Below are positions 42,803-51,334 of a stretch of DNA of 64,000 nucleotides, one piece after another. Location: contig NZ_CP018139.1 of the NCBI RefSeq assembly GCF_001886615.1, positions 186,001 to 250,000 on the forward strand. The letters are read 5' to 3'. The position numbers and the translations under genes were made by a program. Source of the DNA: Halomonas aestuarii. GTDB taxonomy: Bacteria > Pseudomonadota > Gammaproteobacteria > Pseudomonadales > Halomonadaceae. Position 1 is the first letter of the stretch; the number at the start of each line of letters is the position of its first letter. The notes under the pieces are model-generated. The model searched no databases. It was given only the letters and a program-made list of their open reading frames with translations, and was not told the origin of the DNA.

Positions 42803-43620
42803 CACCGATTCCATTGTCGTCGGCCCGCAATGAGCAGGCCTACGGCGGAAAGGCCACGCAACTCGGTGCGGCGATCCGCGCCGGGCTGCCTGTGCCCGAA
42901 GGTTGCGCGCTCGATACCGCGTTCGTCGATGCGATCGCATCGGGTGACCCCGGCGCACGGGAGGAACTTGCTGGAATATGTGCGCAGATGCCCGGTCCGG
43001 TGGCCGTCAGATCCTCAGCCATCGGCGAGGACTCGGGTGGTGCGAGTTTCGCCGGACAGCATGCTACCGTTCTCAACGTCATGGGTTTCGAGGCTGTGTC
43101 GGACGCGGTTCTGGTCGTCCGGAAATCGGCATGGACGGAGTCTGCCCGGGCGTATCGCGACCGTATCGGGGTGGACACGGACATACGCATGGGCGTGGTC
43201 ATTCAGCGACTTGTCGCCGCGGAGGTGGCCGGCGTGCTGTTCACCTGCAACCCCGTGACCGGACAAGACGAGCTTGTCGTCGAGGCCGTGTGGGGGCTGG
43301 GTGAAGCGGTTGTGCAGGGTCTTGTCATCCCCGATAGCTATCGCATGGATCGTGCCGGGTGCCTCATTGAATGCCGCGCAGGCTTCAAGGACATCCGTAT
43401 TCAGCGTATGCCCGGAGGCCTGACCCGCAAGGAGGCTGTCGCGGAGCATCTTGTCGAGCATCCCTGCCTGGATGCGGAAAAACTGGCTGCGCTGCACGTT
43501 CTTGTGTCGCGGTGCGAGAGCGTGTTCGGTACTGGACCACATGACATCGAATGGGCGTTCGAGCGCGAGATTCCTTACCTGCTGCAATTACGCCCGGTGA
43601 CGAAATACTCGACGGCCTGA
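42799..43620 (+). CDS. PEP/pyruvate-binding ATP-grasp subunit of the split phosphotransferase
   Basis: A 273-residue stand-alone ATP-grasp domain like the N-terminus of PEP synthase and PPDK. The nucleotide-binding motifs are YGGKATQLG (about 15), VAVRSSAIGED (about 69), VIQRLVAAEVAGVLFT (about 134) and LLQLRPVT at the end. It should form a pyrophosphoryl or phosphoryl enzyme from ATP and pass phosphate to the His domain of the partner. ATGA overlap with the upstream gene indicates equal expression. No CBS-domain third subunit, as in phenylphosphate synthase, is adjacent. Confidence 0.87.
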   Translation: MTPIPLSSARNEQAYGGKATQLGAAIRAGLPVPEGCALDTAFVDAIASGDPGAREELAGICAQMPGPVAVRSSAIGEDSGGASFAGQHATVLNVMGFEAVSDAVLVVRKSAWTESARAYRDRIGVDTDIRMGVVIQRLVAAEVAGVLFTCNPVTGQDELVVEAVWGLGEAVVQGLVIPDSYRMDRAGCLIECRAGFKDIRIQRMPGGLTRKEAVAEHLVEHPCLDAEKLAALHVLVSRCESVFGTGPHDIEWAFEREIPYLLQLRPVTKYSTA

Positions 43621-43693
43621 ACCGCCATCCAGGCGGAGCGGCAAGCACAAAGAATGGACGGGGCAAGATTCTCCGTCGCCACGTCACCCTCAC

Positions 43694-45013
43694 TCAGGAC
43701 GAAGGCAGACAGCCGGTGGGGCCAGCGCCAGCGGCCAGCACGCGCAGGCGAACCTCGAGATCATGGCGCCGGTAGTCGGTATCGAAGGCCATCACCTCGA
43801 CGACGGTATCATCGCGCCGGCCGACCAGTATCGGCGCCGAGTGGTAAACGAAACGCTCGCCATCCACCGTCATCTGCAGGCGTGGCAGGCCCTCCTCGTC
43901 GTACTCCAGCCGCAGCGAATCGAAGCGCCATGTCAGCGGAGTGTCGTCGGCACAGCTCGCCAGATCCAGCGCAACGCCCGGTGTCAGCTCGAAGCGCTGC
44001 CGCTCCAGTACCCTGCCCTCCGCATCGGTCACCACCAGCCGGTAGGCACGTGGCCCCGCATAGGGCGCGCCCTCCCCGGGCAGGGTCGCCAGCAGCGCGG
44101 CGCGGACGGGCTCAACCGGAAACAGCGGCGGCTGATACGGCAGCGTGTTGCCAGGGCCGGGACGATAGACGAAGCGCAACGAGAGCAGCCGTTCACTGCT
44201 GACATCGAGGCCCGGCACGCTGCCGGACATCGACAGCACCTCTCGCGGCTCCCAGGCCAGCTTGGCGTAGCGCCCCTGGGGGGTACGCAGGAAGAGCGTG
44301 CCGGGAGTGTCGTCAAGCGTCAGCCTCGCCGCCGAGAGTGGCGCGGGCGAGGCATCCAGGTAGCGAAGCAGGTAGCCCCGGCTGGGGGTGGCGATGCCCT
44401 GGGCCTCGGCCGGCACGAAGTGAAGCCCTCCCCCTTCGGCGACCACCAGGGTGACCTCGAAGGGCTCACGCCGTAATTCGAGGGGGTAGAGATCGACTCG
44501 CGCGAGGTCATGATTCGGGCCATGGTCAATGAACGACCAGCCGAAGGGCTCGCCCGCCTCGTCCCAGCCCAGATAGGCGGTGCCGCCGGGCAGATGCGCA
44601 TCACGGATGGCCACCGTTTGCAGGAACAGGTCTGCCCCCGGTGCCGCATGGCCCATGTCCAGGGTCTGATAGCCCACCGCCTCGGCCTTGAGCCGGCCAC
44701 CGCCCGTGCCCACCAGCCACACCGGCCCCGGCAAGGGCACCCGAAAGCGGCCCTCGTCGTCGGTGGTCGACGTGGCCACATAACTTTTATCCCAGATCAA
44801 CTGGCCATCATGGTCGCTTCGCCCCCAGCCATAGCGGCGCAATGTCACAGTGGCACCAGCCACCGGCGCATCGCTGCCATACTCGACAAGCTGGCCCGAT
44901 ACCGGTGCCGGCGACAGCCACCACGGCGCCAGCCATGTCAGCATCAGGAAGGCGGCCAGGCCCATGGCAAGGGCCACGGCAAGGCGGCGAAACGCTCGGG
45001 AACGGCCGCTCAT
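43694..45013 (-). CDS. Membrane-anchored protein with carboxypeptidase-regulatory-like domain
   Basis: A 439-residue protein with one N-terminal membrane helix (about 10-30) and a periplasmic part. The first domain (about 38-130) looks like a carboxypeptidase-regulatory or CNA-B Ig fold (GQLVEYGSDAPVAGATVTLR, then DDEGRFRVPLPG). The remaining 300 residues are beta-rich and unrecognised. Its ATG overlaps the end of the upstream gene by four bases, so the two proteins are translationally coupled and probably act together. A pilus, adhesin or cell-envelope role is possible but not shown. Confidence 0.7.
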   Translation of the reverse strand: MSGRSRAFRRLAVALAMGLAAFLMLTWLAPWWLSPAPVSGQLVEYGSDAPVAGATVTLRRYGWGRSDHDGQLIWDKSYVATSTTDDEGRFRVPLPGPVWLVGTGGGRLKAEAVGYQTLDMGHAAPGADLFLQTVAIRDAHLPGGTAYLGWDEAGEPFGWSFIDHGPNHDLARVDLYPLELRREPFEVTLVVAEGGGLHFVPAEAQGIATPSRGYLLRYLDASPAPLSAARLTLDDTPGTLFLRTPQGRYAKLAWEPREVLSMSGSVPGLDVSSERLLSLRFVYRPGPGNTLPYQPPLFPVEPVRAALLATLPGEGAPYAGPRAYRLVVTDAEGRVLERQRFELTPGVALDLASCADDTPLTWRFDSLRLEYDEEGLPRLQMTVDGERFVYHSAPILVGRRDDTVVEVMAFDTDYRRHDLEVRLRVLAAGAGPTGCLPSS

Positions 45014-45402
45014 GGCGCGTCAGGCCTCGGCCACCCGCCGAGGAACCGGGCGGCGTCGAAGGCGATGCGCCGATGTCTCGATACCAGCACGATGTTCCTC
45101 GGGCCCAGTCGCGTGTGAAGGTCCGCCTCCAGCAGCGTCTCGCCGCGGAAGGTGACGGCCAACCTTTCGCCCAGGTGGGAAGAGAGCAGGCCTTGGAAGG
45201 CCCCAAAACATTGGGGTGTTTCGGGCATATCGAAACGCAGGTGCATCAGGTCATTCTCGGCGAGGGCATGGCCTACCCGTTGGGCACAGACCGGGGTCAA
45301 CACGAAGCGCTCGGCGCCCATGGTGAAGACCACGCCCTCATCATCGGCGTGAACCAGGGGCACCGCCAGCGCCAGCACAGCAAACAGCGACAGATGGAAC
45401 AT
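45010..45402 (-). CDS. Small exported protein, SecD-P1-like domain
   Basis: About 130 residues from ATG 45402 (GAGG upstream); an in-frame start at 45435 is less likely. A signal peptide (about 1-19) ends PLVHA. The mature part has FQGLLSSHLGERLAVTFRGETLLEA, which recalls the head region of the SecDF P1 domain, where similar strands bind substrate. It is first in a coupled pair with the regulatory-domain protein (four-base overlap). Its function is unknown, and the SecD resemblance is short. Confidence 0.62.
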   Translation of the reverse strand: MFHLSLFAVLALAVPLVHADDEGVVFTMGAERFVLTPVCAQRVGHALAENDLMHLRFDMPETPQCFGAFQGLLSSHLGERLAVTFRGETLLEADLHTRLGPRNIVLVSRHRRIAFDAARFLGGWPRPDAP

Positions 45403-45435
45403 CACTCCCTCGCGTCTCAAGAATGCATGCAGCAT

Positions 45436-45625
45436 AGCAACATGGCGCTGCCATCAAGACCATGGAGAACCATGGCTCAAGATTACCCTGCCATTTGCTG
45501 TACTATATTTTGTAAACATCATCATTCTTCAACAACGTCTTTGGTAAAATAGCGGCTTTTTAAGCGTAGCGCGGAAATGGTGGCGGTTTACCCAAACCCG
45601 GAAATGTTAATCTTTCAATCGCCTT
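45436..45625. other. AT-rich intergenic boundary of the cassette cluster
   Basis: About 190 bases noticeably richer in A/T than the chromosome to the left. No attC site with the R-box complement expected for the esterase cassette (GTTGGGC) is present. The cluster border is therefore unclear on this side. Confidence 0.5.
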
Positions 45626-46255
45626 TCATGGAAGAGCCCCGCTATTCTCCAGCAAGTCATTAATTGACTCCGCCATCTCTTGATATCCCGCTTCATTAAA
45701 GTGAATCTGGTCAGATTTCAGGGATGGATCACGGAGCAAATCAACAATCAGAGATCCGTCATACACCAAATCGAAATCCTCGGCGAGCTCCTCATAAAAT
45801 GGCGCAGAACTGGAAAACAAGCTCTTCTTAGGAACACCGATCAGCACTACCGGGATACCTCGACTTTGCGACATCTCGATCATCACCCTCAGATTCTGCT
45901 TGATTACAGAATGACTTATATTTCGAAGAATATCATTACCGCCTTCAATCAGAATCACCAAATCCGGGGAAGAACGCTCAAGCTCAACTGGCAATCGTTC
46001 CAGACCTCTATCGGTTTTTTCACCGGAAACACCGGCATTGATCACGTTCAACCCCGTGAGATCGGCGAGCACTGCAGGATAACTTCTTGATCTTGTCGTA
46101 CCAACCCCGTCAGTCAGGCTATCGCCGAAGGCCAGAATCGTCCCACCCTTTGCGATAGGGTCAAGTTTTGGTTCGTTACAACCGTTAAATAAAATTGTGA
46201 AAACAAGAACTGAGAGGATCTTAATATTTTTATTTAAACGATACATTATACTCAC
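45626..46255 (-). CDS. SGNH-hydrolase lipoprotein (arylesterase/lysophospholipase type), cassette gene
   Basis: About 209 residues with a lipoprotein signal peptide ending FNGC (about residues 22-26). The SGNH blocks are complete: GDSLTDGVG (block I), the glycine in SGEKT (II), GGNDILR (III) and DQIHFNE (V with Asp and His). It resembles TesA-type arylesterases but is anchored as a lipoprotein, so it acts in the periplasm or outer membrane. The gene is distinctly AT-rich. It starts just after an attC site, consistent with an integron cassette. Alternative ATG codons within four residues are possible. Confidence 0.85.
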   Translation of the reverse strand: MSIMYRLNKNIKILSVLVFTILFNGCNEPKLDPIAKGGTILAFGDSLTDGVGTTRSRSYPAVLADLTGLNVINAGVSGEKTDRGLERLPVELERSSPDLVILIEGGNDILRNISHSVIKQNLRVMIEMSQSRGIPVVLIGVPKKSLFSSSAPFYEELAEDFDLVYDGSLIVDLLRDPSLKSDQIHFNEAGYQEMAESINDLLENSGALP

Positions 46256-46265
46256 TCTTGGTTAC

Positions 46266-46321
46266 GCCCAACGCCGCGCTCTGCGGAAAATTTGTCCGAC
46301 AGCCGCGGCTTGTTATGTGGC
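46266..46321 (-). repeat. attC recombination site (end of the FAD-oxidoreductase cassette)
   Basis: The outer boxes are GCCCAAC (46266-46272) and GTTATGTGGC (46312-46321). On the minus strand this reads GCCACATAAC ... GTTGGGC, with a perfect GTTRRRY core site. The inner part pairs imperfectly (GCCGCG with CCGCGGC, CGGA with TCCG). Its GCCACATAAC box is the exact complement of the first ten bases of the same cassette at 48137-48146, as expected for a real gene cassette. Confidence 0.8.
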
Positions 46322-46465
46322 ATTACTGCTTTGTTCATAACTTACCGATCGTCATTAGCTCCACCGGATCGGTTGGAAACACAGCCGCCCGCCCGAGATA
46401 GATGCTGTCTCTGAGTACTTAGGCGGGATCTCGTGCCGAGCGGCAAGATGGGATTAACATGCCTT

Positions 46466-48019
46466 CTATCTCAGTTTCTGGAAGACACGCGGATCGATCG
46501 CCGCAGCGCCTAACATGCCACCCGTAAGCGCCCCAGCGATTCCAGGGCTCATAACGTCCTGCCCTGACAGGAACAAACCGGGAACAGGCGTGCGGGCATT
46601 GAGTGCATCCGATAACAACCGGCGCGGGCTTGTTTCGACGCCATAGAACCCCCCCTTCTCGTGACCGGTGAATGAGGCGGTTGCGAGTGGAGTGCCAAGC
46701 TCACGGTAGACGACAAGTGGCGCCAAATCTGGGAATTTCTCTTCGAAGCACGCCAACATCCTGGATTCGATACTCTGCTTAAATACTGCCCACTCTTCGG
46801 GACGCTGCTCAGCACCTCCATTTGCAAATTCGGCTACTGACGACCAATCGGCCCACACCAGCATATCGCCAGTGTGCCTGTTCGAGGGGCCGGGTTCGTG
46901 CGTGGCATCCTTGAGGGATCCAAACGAGACGAACATCATCGGAATTGGCTCGTTGCCCGGCGCTGCAAAGATGGCGTCATTGGTGTCCCAGCTGTCGTAA
47001 AACCAGTGGTTTGAACGCGTCGCTCCGTGTTTGGCGATGTCTCCCTCGAAGCCAAGAAAAAGATCGAAGTGGCAGATCGACGGCTTGAATGTAGCTATCT
47101 CACGAGCCCAGTCCTGCTCACGAATTTTCTCCGGTAGCAGGTGCTTCACGGTTTCACCGGCACCGATCGCGGATACGATGAACGGCGCGTTGAATTCTTC
47201 ACCGGATTTGGTGCGCACACCCACGGCTTTGTCATCTTCAAGCAATATTTCACTAACCGACATTCCGGTTCGGGCACTGCCTCCCGCTGCTTCGATCACC
47301 GGAACAAGACCCTTCGCGATGGCAGCAGCGCCGCCCACGGGATAGCCGGCGCCTTCAAGGTAGTGGCCCATGACGGTGGCATGAAAGGCAAAGCTCGCTT
47401 CTTTCGGATTGCCGCCATAGGTGCCCCACTGCGCCGACAACACGGAGGCAAGCTTCGGGTTGCTGATGAGCTCTGCAATCACCTCGGCGGTCGTGCGACT
47501 GCACCAGCGCTGGATCTTCCTTTTATTCCACCAGTGATGAGCGGAACGGAACGGCTCAGGTATCGCTCGCTCGGCACCCACCATGTGCCCGGCTTCCTCC
47601 GCCGACAGCAATGCCTGGAAGTAGGCATCTATTTCGGCAACATTATCGGGAAAATGGTCTTTAAGCTCCATCTTGTAGGCTTCAGCCGGGCGCCCAACGG
47701 ATATCTCGAAGCCATCCGGGAAGTGAAGCGTGTCATAGACGGTACCAACCGAGCGAAACTCGATTGTTCCGCCGCTGAGCCAGTCCAAGATCCGGCCCGC
47801 AGGTTGGTCATGGCCGAATGTACCGCAATAATGAAGGCCGACATCCCAGGTGAAGCCGTTTCGTGAGAAGGAATGTGTAAGCCCACCAAATGCCTGCGCT
47901 TGCTCAAGCAGCAGGACTTTGTGATCTAGCCGGGAAAGCGCAGCGGCCGTCGTCATTCCACCCATGCCGGACCCGATAACAATGACGTCGAACTCGTTTG
48001 CTGACTGTTTGGCTGTCAT
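46466..48019 (-). CDS. Phytoene-desaturase-like FAD-dependent oxidoreductase, cassette gene
   Basis: A 517-residue flavoprotein of the CrtI/CrtISO/retinol-saturase superfamily. The FAD dinucleotide fold is at the N-terminus (VIVIGSGMGGMTTAAAL, about residues 11-27), and GLTHSFSRNGFTWDVGLHYCG (about 45-64) is the usual second FAD region. The C-terminal FAD motif is GLFLSGQDVMSPGIAGAL near 490. Members saturate or isomerise polyene lipids; the substrate here is unknown. No other carotenoid genes are adjacent. It is the body of an integron cassette bounded by matching attC elements. Confidence 0.87.
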   Translation of the reverse strand: MTAKQSANEFDVIVIGSGMGGMTTAAALSRLDHKVLLLEQAQAFGGLTHSFSRNGFTWDVGLHYCGTFGHDQPAGRILDWLSGGTIEFRSVGTVYDTLHFPDGFEISVGRPAEAYKMELKDHFPDNVAEIDAYFQALLSAEEAGHMVGAERAIPEPFRSAHHWWNKRKIQRWCSRTTAEVIAELISNPKLASVLSAQWGTYGGNPKEASFAFHATVMGHYLEGAGYPVGGAAAIAKGLVPVIEAAGGSARTGMSVSEILLEDDKAVGVRTKSGEEFNAPFIVSAIGAGETVKHLLPEKIREQDWAREIATFKPSICHFDLFLGFEGDIAKHGATRSNHWFYDSWDTNDAIFAAPGNEPIPMMFVSFGSLKDATHEPGPSNRHTGDMLVWADWSSVAEFANGGAEQRPEEWAVFKQSIESRMLACFEEKFPDLAPLVVYRELGTPLATASFTGHEKGGFYGVETSPRRLLSDALNARTPVPGLFLSGQDVMSPGIAGALTGGMLGAAAIDPRVFQKLR

Positions 48020-48136
48020 TCGGCTGCGCTCCTCTTATTCTTGATATATATCAAAAATACCTGGAACCGATCGCTTTGGGCCAAAAAAAGACATTTTCAC
48101 TTCATCTCCGAACCCAAAGCGCGCACATGCCACCTA

Positions 48137-48193
48137 GCCACATAACGCTCTCCGTCACCGGTGTCAAAGCCGCAGCGAAGCGGAGGTTTTAGC
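48137..48193 (-). repeat. attC recombination site (end of the cupin cassette, start of the FAD cassette)
   Basis: The outer boxes are GCCACATAAC (48137-48146) and GTTTTAGC (48186-48193). The inner arms CTCCG and CGGAG pair. At 57 bases it has the usual size. The R box on the cupin side is less conserved than the other, so this site may be partly decayed. Confidence 0.65.
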
Positions 48194-48221
48194 ATCCGGT
48201 GCATGGCCTGGTCATGTGTGT

Positions 48222-48551
48222 TTAGTCGACAACGAATAGCTTGGCGCCTCGCTCAGTCGATGAACGGTGAAGCTCTGCATTATCTGCGACCTGATAGCTC
48301 ATACCGCGACTGAGTACGAAACGCCGACCGTCTTCCAGTTCAGTATGAAGCTCGCCTTCTAGACAGAGAAGTATGTGTCCCTTGGCACACCAATGATCGG
48401 CCAAATAGCCTGGGCTGTACTCAACCATTCGCACTCGGATATCGCCGAATTTTCGGGTTTTCCAGTAAGCCACACCCTGTTCCCCGGAGTGCTCGGTCTT
48501 CTCAACTTCAGACCAATCAGTAACCCCAAAAGGCAAATCCGTGATGTTCAA
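48222..48551 (-). CDS. DHCW-motif cupin protein, cassette gene
   Basis: A 109-residue single-domain cupin. The start is TTG 48551, with AAGGAG about ten bases upstream. The metal-site region ADHWCAKGHILLCLEGEL (about 51-68) has the histidine and glutamate of the cupin motif and resembles the DHCW-motif cupin family, here with Trp-Cys order changed. The second motif is near YQVADNAELHRSS. The family is small and functionally unassigned. It lies between two attC-like sites, consistent with a cassette. Confidence 0.8.
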   Translation of the reverse strand: MNITDLPFGVTDWSEVEKTEHSGEQGVAYWKTRKFGDIRVRMVEYSPGYLADHWCAKGHILLCLEGELHTELEDGRRFVLSRGMSYQVADNAELHRSSTERGAKLFVVD

Positions 48552-48567
48552 GACTGCTACTCCTTAA

Positions 48568-48629
48568 GCACATAACAGGTATTAGACTGCGTGCTCGATA
48601 TTTCACTTGAACGCGCATGCGCGTTGAAC
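48568..48629 (-). repeat. Possible third attC site containing a 16-bp perfect palindrome
   Basis: GCACATAAC (48568-48576) and GTTGAAC (48623-48629) have the RYYYAAC/GTTRRRY form and correct spacing. The internal arms pair poorly. AACGCGCATGCGCGTT (48610-48625) is a perfect palindrome inside the right arm. It stands directly upstream of the cupin gene, where a preceding cassette would end. Confidence 0.45.
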
Positions 48630-49083
48630 AATATTATGCTGCGCATCAGCCTTCCACATAACCTACTGAAATACCCAAACATTAAGCATAATCCAGCAGG
48701 ATAATACCCATAATCGTGCATGCTGCATAACACGGCTGAACGAGCATGCGGCATTTGTCGTGAAGTCCGCTTGGTATCGATCCCCACCATATGCTCGGCA
48801 AACCAGCCAACCACCATCGCCTTGCCTAGGTCGAGGGGCGTCGCGAGGAGGTCTGTTCAGTGTAGTCCGGCGGTGGCGCAGCCGGCCTCTTTCCACAGCA
48901 CATCGTCGATGTTCTTGAAGGTCTGCTCGAACATGGGGGGCGCGGATCCTTGCGATGAGAAATCGTGGGAATAATGCTACGCCGCGGTGCCCCGGGGCGC
49001 CGATCGCCGATCGCCGATGGAGGAGAGCATTGCGCTGCCAGCAGCGCTCCCACGAAGACCTGCTGGGTGCCAGAAGTGGGGAT
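48630..49083. other. Junk-like stretch between cassette cluster and YbjQ gene
   Basis: About 450 bases without a functional gene. Several ATAAC/GTTATG-like sequences (for example near 48653) may be remains of more attC sites. The only recognisable coding remnant is the hsdM start at 48848-48934. Confidence 0.5.
48848..48934 (-). pseudogene. hsdM: Remnant of the start of a type I restriction methylase gene (hsdM)
   Basis: From ATG 48934 on the minus strand the frame encodes MFEQTFKNIDDVLWKEAGC, the characteristic N-terminus of HsdM. It then loses frame by one base, and DYTEQTS continues in another frame before the homology ends. Normally more than 450 residues would follow, with hsdS and hsdR. 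Only about 85 bases survive, so a type I restriction-modification system was once here or was recombined through. Confidence 0.75.
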
Positions 49084-49425
49084 TCAGGCCTTGGCGACCT
49101 TCACCGCCGTGCCGGTCGCGACCAGGAACAGCATCGACTTGCCGCCGCCGGAGATCTCGCTGTAGTCGAGGTCGATGCCGATGACGGCATTGGCCCCCAT
49201 GTCACTCGCCTCCCGACGCAGCTCATCCAGGCAGGCCACCCTGGCGTCGCGCAGGGCATCCTGGGACGACTTGTTGCGCCCGCCGAAGAAGTCGCGAAAG
49301 CCGGCGAACATGTCCTTGAGGATGTTCATGCCAAACACGCACTCGGCCGAGACGATATCGATATGCTCGGTCACGCGGTAACCCTCGAGGTGGGACGAGG
49401 TGGTCAGGATGACTCGGTCGGACAT
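49084..49425 (-). CDS. ybjQ: YbjQ family (UPF0145) protein
   Basis: A 113-residue protein with the YbjQ pattern: [21 protein letters not shown] at the start, then [22 protein letters not shown] and [17 protein letters not shown] 49425 follows GGAGAG and is preferred over the ATG at 49443. The family forms pentameric rings and is annotated as heavy-metal-binding, though function is not established. It is probably cytosolic. Confidence 0.88.
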   Translation of the reverse strand: MSDRVILTTSSHLEGYRVTEHIDIVSAECVFGMNILKDMFAGFRDFFGGRNKSSQDALRDARVACLDELRREASDMGANAVIGIDLDYSEISGGGKSMLFLVATGTAVKVAKA

Positions 49426-49790
49426 GGCACTCTCTCCGTTCATGGGTGGTACTTCAGGTCATGGGTAGTGCTTCAGGATGACGGTTCACTGCTGCACTGC
49501 TCTGCGTACTGGCAACGGTCCTGTCCCGACGGCCGGGTCCAGGCCGCCGCCCTGCGGCCGGTGTGGCGCCTGACCGTCAGCATGTCACCAAAGGTAACCA
49601 GGGACCAGTTCGCAAGGCCGGGCTGACGGCCCCCCCGGAAGGGTCGCCGGGTGCCGGGGAGAACGTCGATGGGAAGAAGGCGATGGAGAGATGGGCCCTT
49701 GCGTGCTCACACGGGACACCCATGAGGGGGGGCGTGATATGCTCGCCGCATCATCAACCGGCATCCCCGCCGATCGTCGAGGAGAGCAAC
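49426..49790. other. Intergenic region between YbjQ and parvulin genes
   Basis: About 365 bases, no convincing gene. It contains an imperfect 19-bp direct repeat, TCATGGGTGGTACTTCAGG at 49440-49458 and TCATGGGTAGTGCTTCAGG at 49459-49477, just upstream of ybjQ. The rest is probably the divergent promoters. Confidence 0.5.
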
Positions 49791-50069
49791 ATGGCTCAGG
49801 CAAGCGCACGTCATATCCTGGTGGACAGCGAAGCGAAATGTAACGAACTCAAGGCCGAGATCGAGGGCGGTCGCGACTTCGCCGAGGTCGCTCGCGAGCA
49901 CTCCACCTGCCCGTCCGGTCGCCAGGGCGGCGAGCTCGGCACCTTCGGCCCGGGGCAGATGGTGCCGGAATTCGACAAGGTGGTGTTCTCCGCCGAGGTG
50001 GGCACGGTCCAGGGCCCGGTGAAGACCCAGTTCGGCTACCACCTGCTGGAGGTCACCAGCCGCAGCTGA
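49791..50069 (+). CDS. ppiC: Parvulin-type peptidyl-prolyl cis-trans isomerase
   Basis: A 92-residue single-domain parvulin, the size of E. coli PpiC (Par10). ATG 49791 has GAGGAG upstream. Active-site motifs are SARHILVDSEAKCNEL near 5, FAEVAREHSTCPSGRQGGELG and MVPEFDKVVF, and the closing FGYHLLEV. It catalyses proline isomerisation in the cytosol. The terminator directly after it indicates a separate transcript. Confidence 0.92.
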   Translation: MAQASARHILVDSEAKCNELKAEIEGGRDFAEVAREHSTCPSGRQGGELGTFGPGQMVPEFDKVVFSAEVGTVQGPVKTQFGYHLLEVTSRS

Positions 50070-50089
50070 GGACATCCCCGCCGTCAGGA

Positions 50090-50119
50090 GCCGCGCATGG
50101 ACCTCATGGGCGGCTTTTT
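50090..50119 (+). terminator. Rho-independent terminator after the parvulin gene
   Basis: GCCGCGCATG (50090-50099) and CATGGGCGGC (50105-50114) form a ten-base stem with one mismatch and a five-base loop, followed by TTTTT. Confidence 0.85.
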
Positions 50120-50194
50120 CTTGTACAATACCTGTATGACGTGGAGGATGACGGCAGGAAACCGCCATCGACAACGACCCCGGAGGAGCCCCCG

Positions 50195-50393
50195 ATGAAC
50201 GACGAGACCTTCAACCACAGCGTCCGCAAGCTGCTGAAGAACGTCGGCGTGAACACCCAGCAGGAGATCGAGAAGGCCGTGCAGCAGGCACTGGCCGATG
50301 GTCGCCTGCAGGGCGACGAGACGCTCCCGGCACGCGTGAAGGTCGAGGTGGCGGGCCTGGCACTGGACCTCGAGTTCACGGGAGACATCACCC

Positions 50394-50401
<8 letters not shown>
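50195..50401 (+). CDS. DUF6494 family protein
   Basis: A 68-residue protein starting at ATG 50195 after GGAGGAG. It contains [24 protein letters not shown], typical of the DUF6494 family. Its last eight bases overlap the TTG start of the ABC ATPase gene, so the two are translationally coupled and it may assist the exporter. The function of the family is not known. Confidence 0.83.
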
Positions 50402-51332
<931 letters not shown>

Positions 51333-51334
51333 AC

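Larger units (their letters stand above)
45626..48629 (-). mobile_element. Integron gene-cassette cluster without a visible integrase
   Basis: Three single-gene units (SGNH lipoprotein, FAD oxidoreductase, cupin) point the same way and are separated by attC sites at 46266, 48137 and possibly 48568. The FAD unit has matching cassette ends (48146 and 46312). GC content falls compared with both flanks. No intI gene is in the window, so this is a CALIN-type remnant or the distal end of an array. Confidence 0.7.

Noticed and set aside
45436..45625. Possible fourth attC after the SGNH cassette
   Set aside because: The box complementary to the start of that cassette (GTTGGGC on the plus strand) is absent, so no site could be defined.
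48557..48817. Minus-strand frame of 86 codons upstream of the cupin gene
   Set aside because: There is no family and no ribosome-binding site, and it overlaps attC-like sequence.
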